DNA of 64,000 nucleotides from Ramlibacter sp. (GTDB lineage Bacteria > Pseudomonadota > Gammaproteobacteria > Burkholderiales > Burkholderiaceae_C), in contig JAGRPN010000280.1 of NCBI GenBank assembly GCA_019449555.1, positions 1 to 64,000 on the forward strand, in the 5' to 3' direction. Within the stretch, counting starts at the first letter, position 1; every line of letters begins with the position of its first letter. The notes below the pieces were generated by a model. The model was not told where the DNA came from. It did not search any database and worked only from the letters and a program-made list of their open reading frames with translations. Position numbers and translations under genes: made by a program. Below, piece by piece: positions 58,551 to 64,000 of the stretch.

Positions 58551-61130
58551 CTATTCCCGGGCGGGTGGCGCAACCGGCACCGTGAAGTGGAACGTGCTGC
58601 CCCGGCCCGGCGCACTCTCGGCCCAGATCCGCCCGCCGTGCGCCTCGACGATCCCCTTGGCGATGCACAGCCCGAGTCCCGCGCCGCGGCGCTCGCCCTT
58701 GCGCGCCTGCCAGAAGCGATCGAACAGGCGAGGCATGTTGGCCGCGGAAATCCCCTCGCCGGTGTCGGCCACCCAGAAATCGATCTCCCCTTCGCCTGCC
58801 GCTCGCGCGCCGAGCGTGATGTCGCCGCCGGCCGGTGTGAACTTGGCCGCGTTGCCCAGCAGGTTCTCGAACACCTGGAACAGCCGGTCACGATCGCCCC
58901 AGATGTCCGGAAGCTCCCGCGGGAGCTCGACCCGAAGCTGAAGCGAGCCTGAAGCGACGAGCGCCTTGTGGGATTCCTCGGAACGCAGGACGATCTGCGC
59001 GGGGGCCACCCGCTCGGGTTCGATCGGAAGGGATCCGCTCTCCATGAGCGCGGTGTCGAGAAGATCCTGGATGAGACGATTCATTCGCCTTGCCGCACTC
59101 TCGATCGAGTCGCCCAGCTTGCGCACGCGAGGCCCCAGTTCCGCCTCGAGCCGCTGCAGCAGCGTGGCCTGGAGGACGATCGTGCCCAACGGGTTGCGCA
59201 GGTCGTGCGCGACGACCCCGAGCACCTCGTCTCGTGTGCGCACGGCCCGCTGCGTGGTGCGGAAGAGCCGGGCATTGTCCAGCGACAGGGCCGCGCGCCG
59301 GCCAAGCTCCGCCAGCAGCCGCAGGTCGGTGTCTCGATACCGTTGTTCGGGACGACAGGAGCCAACCACCAGCGCTCCCAGAAGCCGGCCATGGGCGGCC
59401 AACGGGACACCCATCATGGAAGTGGGAGCAAGGGCCTCGAGCAAGCCCAGATGTTTCTCGCTTTGCGCCAGCCCCCGCACGGCGTCCGGAGACATTTCCG
59501 CCAGCAGCTGCGGCTGCTTCGATTGGATGATGGTCCAGCCCAGGTGGGGGCGGCGGGCGTCCAGGGGAAACGGCCCCAGCCCCTCGTAAAGCGCCACCTT
59601 CGCCGGATCGGAGCCCATCGCTTTTACCGGCCGAAGCTCACCCAGCTCATCGACCAGATCGACGAAGCAGAAGTCCGCGTGCTCGCCCATGGCGAGCTGG
59701 GCGACGCTGGTGAGCGTGCTCTCATAGTCGAGCGTCTCGGCCAGCACGGTCCCCACCGCGGCGAGGAACAGCTCTTCGTACTCGCGTCTCTTCTGTTCCG
59801 ATATGTCCCGCAAGACGATCGTGTTGATCCACTTGCCCGTCCCGTCGTGCAGCCTGGAGACGGCGGCATCCGCCGGAAACTCTTCCCCGCTCTTGCGAAG
59901 GCCGACGATCGAACGGCGGTCCTGTTCGATCTTGATCCCGATGTCGGAGCCGCTGTTGAAATTCGCGACGTGCTGGTGGTGGAAGCGCCGGAAGCGCTCC
60001 GGGATCAGGAGGTCCAATGGTTGCCCGAGGACCTCGCCCTGCGACCAGCCGAAGATCTTCTCGGCGCCATGGTTGAACATGACGATGCGCTGCGACCCGT
60101 CGACGGAAACGATGGCGTCCGCGGCGATCGAAATGATGCCCGCGAGTTTTGCCTCGGACGCGCGCAGCGCCTGCTCCACGCTTTTGCGCTGCGTGATGTC
60201 GCGGTCGACCCCCCGGTAGCCGCGGAATTTGCCGGAGCCGTCGAAGAGCGGCACACCGCTCGTCTCCAGGACGACCAGATGCCCGTCGCGGTGGCGATTG
60301 GTGTTCTCGAGCGACGAGAAGGGCTTGCGCTCGGCGGCGATGGCGGCAAAGGGTTCCGCCAGCCTTTGCGCCTCTTCGGGCGGCATCAGGTCGAATGGCG
60401 TCCGCCCCAGCACTTCCTCGGGCTCGTAGCCCAGCAACTGGCGCACCAGCGGACTGGCGTACGTGTAGACGGCGTTTTCGTCGATTTCCCAAAGCCAGTC
60501 GCTCGTCGTCTCGGCCAGTGTGCGAAAGCGCTCCTTGCTCGTGCGCAGCGTCTCCACCGACACCTGCAATCGCCGAAGCCGCTCGACGTTGTCCAGAGCG
60601 ATGGCCGCCTGGTCGGCAACGGCCGAGAGCAACTCATCATCGCCGGAACCCTCAAGAGCGCGCGCCCCCTCCCAGTAAACAGCCAGCATGCCCAGCATCG
60701 CTTGCCCGCCGATCACCGGGACGCAGACGAACCGGTCCGACGAGTGGAAGCCGAGTACGCGGCGCAGCTCGCCCTCCATGCGCTCGTTCAATGTGATAGC
60801 CACAGCGGCTGTCCTGGCCGCAGCGAGTCCGACCGAGCTAACCACCCGGGCCAGCCCGTCCTCCTGCGCGAGGATCAGCATGCAGGCCGTGGCACCGGTG
60901 AAGGCGGCGGTTTCTTGCACCACCAACCGCAAGATATCGCCGTAGTTTTGCGCGCCCGCAATGGCGCGGGTGATGGCGAGAATCTCACGATAACGGGATC
61001 GCTCGCCCGTGATCAGCTCGCCTTCATTGCGAGCAGCGTATTGCGCCATGAGCAACGCTCCGTCCTCGCCCCCGGACGGGTGCATCGCGCCAACTGCTTG
61101 CGCAGGGAGCCGCCGTTCGTATCGGTCCAT
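58551..61130 (-). CDS. GAF/PAS sensor histidine kinase
   Basis: GAF, PAS (FRTLAETTSDWLWEIDENAVYTYASPLVRQLLGYEPEEV), second PAS, GAF, HisKA (LGVVAHDLRNPLGTIVLQ), HATPase (DTGEGISAANMPRLFDRF...GAGLGLCIAKGIVEAHGG). Confidence 0.93.
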   Translation of the reverse strand: MDRYERRLPAQAVGAMHPSGGEDGALLMAQYAARNEGELITGERSRYREILAITRAIAGAQNYGDILRLVVQETAAFTGATACMLILAQEDGLARVVSSVGLAAARTAAVAITLNERMEGELRRVLGFHSSDRFVCVPVIGGQAMLGMLAVYWEGARALEGSGDDELLSAVADQAAIALDNVERLRRLQVSVETLRTSKERFRTLAETTSDWLWEIDENAVYTYASPLVRQLLGYEPEEVLGRTPFDLMPPEEAQRLAEPFAAIAAERKPFSSLENTNRHRDGHLVVLETSGVPLFDGSGKFRGYRGVDRDITQRKSVEQALRASEAKLAGIISIAADAIVSVDGSQRIVMFNHGAEKIFGWSQGEVLGQPLDLLIPERFRRFHHQHVANFNSGSDIGIKIEQDRRSIVGLRKSGEEFPADAAVSRLHDGTGKWINTIVLRDISEQKRREYEELFLAAVGTVLAETLDYESTLTSVAQLAMGEHADFCFVDLVDELGELRPVKAMGSDPAKVALYEGLGPFPLDARRPHLGWTIIQSKQPQLLAEMSPDAVRGLAQSEKHLGLLEALAPTSMMGVPLAAHGRLLGALVVGSCRPEQRYRDTDLRLLAELGRRAALSLDNARLFRTTQRAVRTRDEVLGVVAHDLRNPLGTIVLQATLLQRLEAELGPRVRKLGDSIESAARRMNRLIQDLLDTALMESGSLPIEPERVAPAQIVLRSEESHKALVASGSLQLRVELPRELPDIWGDRDRLFQVFENLLGNAAKFTPAGGDITLGARAAGEGEIDFWVADTGEGISAANMPRLFDRFWQARKGERRGAGLGLCIAKGIVEAHGGRIWAESAPGRGSTFHFTVPVAPPARE

Positions 61131-61249
61131 CGGGCTTTTCCCCTGTTTCAGAAAGTGATTATGTGTTAATGGACGTGTAAATAAAACCCCTCATTCGACG
61201 CTATCACGTAACCGAATGTGTTCGGCGGCTCTGGCATGCCGACGAGCCG

Positions 61250-64000
61250 TCAGCCGGCTTTGGACGCTGCCGGCCCGGCCAACACGGGTTCGGCGCAATG
61301 CGCTCCGATCTCCAGGCGCGCCGCATCGCGCAGCCGGACCGCCTCGGCCCAGTCGGTTGCCTGCGGCTGAACGAGTGCGCCAAAGTGGATCCGCACCGCG
61401 CTTCGGCGGGGCCACCACGAGCCGTCGCGCAAGACCGACCGCGTGCCGCGCAAGCTGACGGGCAACACGGCAACGTGCGCCTGGGCGGCCGTGGCGAATG
61501 CGCCCAGATGAAAGGCCTTGAGCCCCGGCGCGCGGCCGAACGTGCCTTCCGGGAAGAACACCAGGGTCTCGCCCGCTTGCGCGGCCTGGGCGAGTCGCCT
61601 TGCGTCCTCGACACTCGCATGGACATCGTCGCGCACGACGAAGCGCGTGCCGATCCGGGACAGCAGCCAGCGTACGGGCGGAAGGCGCCCAAGCTCGTCC
61701 TTGGCCACGAAGCACGCGCGCGCCGGCAAGACGGCAATGAGCAGCAGACTGTCGATATAGCTGGCGTGGTTCGCCACCACGACCACGGGGCCTTGCACGA
61801 TGCACGCGTCGCCTTCGACCTCGATCGGCAGCAGCGACAGGCCCAACGCGCCGCGAGCGATGGCGCGCACGGCGCGCTTGCGGGTGGCGCGCTCGGGCAC
61901 GAGCGCCGCGGCGGCCGCTACGGCCGCTGCGCAGCAAAAGACCGTCCACAGCCATGCCGCATAAACGAGCGCCGCGGCCCATGTCGCGGGGCCGCCAACG
62001 CGTGATTTGAAAGCATCAAACCACAGTGCCGCGATCTGCAACGGGACCGGCCGCACGCGCCCGCCCAGGCGCCCCTGCTCGTAGAGCGCGCGGCAGGCCG
62101 CCCGGCGAATCTTGCCGCTGGAGGTCTTCAACACGGTGCGCGGCTCGGCCAAAACGATGTCGTCCGCGGGGACGCCGAGAACCGCAAGCGACAGGTCGGC
62201 GACGCGCGCGCGCAACTCGGCGCGCTGCTGCGGCTGCTGCAGCCGCGTTTCCACCAGCACCACGACGCGCTCGGTGCCGCTGCCCGGATCCGTGGCCGCG
62301 AACACCGCCACGCAGCCGCGGCGGATGCCCGGCACCGCATCCAGCGCCTGCTCCAGGTCGTACGGGTGGATGTGCTGGCCGCCGCGGATGATCAGGTCCT
62401 TCGCCCTGCTGGTCAGGAACAACTCTCCCTCGGCGACATAGCCGACATCACCCGTGTCGAGCCAGCCGCCGCGGAACAGGGCCCGTGTGGCTTCGGGATT
62501 GCGCACATATCCCGCCGTGGCAGAGGGACCCCGGAATTCGATGCGCCCCTCGCTGCGCTCAGGCAATTCCTGTCCCCGGGGGTCCACCACCCGGATCTCA
62601 TGGCCCGGCAGCGGCAGACCGCAGCTCACCACCCGCATGGCAGGTCGGGCTGGTGCGGCAACCACCGCGCGGCCGGATGCCTCGAGCTCGCCGCGATCGA
62701 TGGAATCGATCCGGGGCCCCCGAGCCAGCGGCGGAAACGCAAGGCCCACGCCGCTCTCCGCCAGCCCATAGACAGGCATCATGGCGCGCGCATCGAAACC
62801 CTGCGCTGCAAAGCGTGCTGCGAAGCGCTCCAGCGTCGCCGCGTGCACGGGCTCGGCGCCGTTGAGTGCAGCACGCCACGAGCGCAGGTCCAAGCCCTCC
62901 AACTCGTCGTCGGGAACCCGCGTCGCCAGGATCTCGTAAGCGAAGTTCGGTGCGGCGGAGAGCGTCGCCCGGTAATCGCTGATCGCGTGCAGCCAGCGCG
63001 ACGGTCGCGCCAGAAAAGTTTGCGGCGGCATCAGGTACAGGGGCACGCCGTGGTAAAGGCTGCCCAGCCAGGCGCCGATCAGCCCCATGTCGTGATAAAG
63101 CGGCAGCCAGCTCACGAACACATCGCTCGCATCGGCCTTCACCGCTTCCCCCATCGCACGGATGTTGGCCAGCAAGTTCGCATGACTCAGCACCACGCCT
63201 TTTGGCTGCCCCGTGCTGCCCGACGTGTACTGGAGCAGTGCCGTGCCCTGGGCTTCGCGGTTCGCCGGTTGCCCTGCGCTGCCGCGACCCGCGAGCCCTT
63301 CCAGGGTGAGCGCCGCACGCAAGCTGGGTACGCTGGCCCTGAGGATGCGGGCGGCCGGCAAGGCCGGCCCGTCGCTCAGCAGCAGCACGGCGCGTGCATT
63401 GACGAGGATGCCGGCCTGCCGGCGCAGATGGTCCTCGATCTGCGAGGCACGCAGCGGTGGATAGATCGGCACGGGAACCGCCCCCGCGAGCAACACGCCC
63501 ATGAAAGCCCGGAAGAACGCGAGGCTGGTGGGCAGCATCATGGCCACCGCCTCCCCAGGTGCAAGGCCCCAGTGGCGCAAGCTCGCCGCGACGGCATGTG
63601 CCTGATCCCACAACTGACGGCAAGTGAGTTCTTGCGCGGGCGGCCCGTCGCCGATCAGGCAAAGGTGGCGGCGATCCGGGGCCCGTTCGGCGTGCCACTG
63701 CAAGACTTCGACCAGGGTTCGGGCATGGCGCGGCGGCGTGACCGCCGCAGCGCCGGCATCCGCAGCCGGCAGCGTCGGGCGGCTCACGGGCACCGGCCCC
63801 CGCGGCGTGGCGGCAGCCAGTGCACGCAAGAGATCGCGCGGCGTCTGCGCCTCCTGGACCGCGGCATCGGGCAAGCGGGCGTTGAACGCCCGTTCCATCC
63901 GCAGCATCAGTTCCATCCGCGCCAGGCTGTCCACACCGAGCGTGCGGTCCAGTTCGTCGTCCAGGTCGATCGGCGGCACGTCTTCCCCTCGGAGTTCTCG
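61250..64000 (-). CDS. Fusion protein: ACP - fatty acyl-AMP ligase - PlsC acyltransferase (5' end beyond window)
   Basis: ACP GVDSLARMELMLRMERAF; AMP-ligase TSGSTGQPKGVVLSHANLLANIRAM...; PlsC VVVANHASYIDSLLL...FFPEGTFGR; frame open to window edge (RELRGEDVPPIDLDDEL). Confidence 0.9.
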   Translation of the reverse strand, partial: RELRGEDVPPIDLDDELDRTLGVDSLARMELMLRMERAFNARLPDAAVQEAQTPRDLLRALAAATPRGPVPVSRPTLPAADAGAAAVTPPRHARTLVEVLQWHAERAPDRRHLCLIGDGPPAQELTCRQLWDQAHAVAASLRHWGLAPGEAVAMMLPTSLAFFRAFMGVLLAGAVPVPIYPPLRASQIEDHLRRQAGILVNARAVLLLSDGPALPAARILRASVPSLRAALTLEGLAGRGSAGQPANREAQGTALLQYTSGSTGQPKGVVLSHANLLANIRAMGEAVKADASDVFVSWLPLYHDMGLIGAWLGSLYHGVPLYLMPPQTFLARPSRWLHAISDYRATLSAAPNFAYEILATRVPDDELEGLDLRSWRAALNGAEPVHAATLERFAARFAAQGFDARAMMPVYGLAESGVGLAFPPLARGPRIDSIDRGELEASGRAVVAAPARPAMRVVSCGLPLPGHEIRVVDPRGQELPERSEGRIEFRGPSATAGYVRNPEATRALFRGGWLDTGDVGYVAEGELFLTSRAKDLIIRGGQHIHPYDLEQALDAVPGIRRGCVAVFAATDPGSGTERVVVLVETRLQQPQQRAELRARVADLSLAVLGVPADDIVLAEPRTVLKTSSGKIRRAACRALYEQGRLGGRVRPVPLQIAALWFDAFKSRVGGPATWAAALVYAAWLWTVFCCAAAVAAAAALVPERATRKRAVRAIARGALGLSLLPIEVEGDACIVQGPVVVVANHASYIDSLLLIAVLPARACFVAKDELGRLPPVRWLLSRIGTRFVVRDDVHASVEDARRLAQAAQAGETLVFFPEGTFGRAPGLKAFHLGAFATAAQAHVAVLPVSLRGTRSVLRDGSWWPRRSAVRIHFGALVQPQATDWAEAVRLRDAARLEIGAHCAEPVLAGPAASKAG

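Noticed and set aside
58968-61169. 733-aa + strand ORF
   Set aside because: Antisense to the sensor histidine kinase; no recognisable motif

Overview
High-GC proteobacterial chromosome segment; gene content and order suggest Burkholderiales (inference). The ORFs resolve into two blocks. (A) ~1-14 kb is a catabolic and transport cluster: TRAP transporter dctPQM, CaiB-type CoA-transferase, enoyl-CoA hydratase, TctABC tripartite transporter, class V aminotransferase, GntR regulator and FAD/Fe-S dehydrogenase. It carries three copies of a palindrome, TTTGCATGCAAA or TTTGCATACAAA, placed before the GntR gene, the divergent aminotransferase operon and dctP. (B) ~18-64 kb is a stress/micro-oxic island. 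It has two FNR-type regulators (both with the C-x2-C-x5-C cluster), hemN, an acyl-CoA synthetase/GNAT fusion, DksA/TraR protein, phasin, PHA synthase, ADH, BON proteins, Hsp20, UspA, three efflux/ABC systems, Tat-exported molybdo-oxidoreductase, alanine dehydrogenase, second GroEL, RpoS-like sigma factor, PAS/GAF kinase, and an ACP-ligase-PlsC fusion running off the right edge. I counted by eye 12 intergenic TTGNN-N4-NNCAA (FNR/Anr-like) palindromes at promoter-like distances from these genes and noticed none in block A. A 265-bp MITE-like element with 25-bp perfect terminal inverted repeats and CTAG flanks sits between hemN and its downstream gene; removing it in silico leaves a 9-nt gene junction. 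No rRNA, tRNA or CRISPR was recognised. All family calls come from reading motifs; no searches were run.
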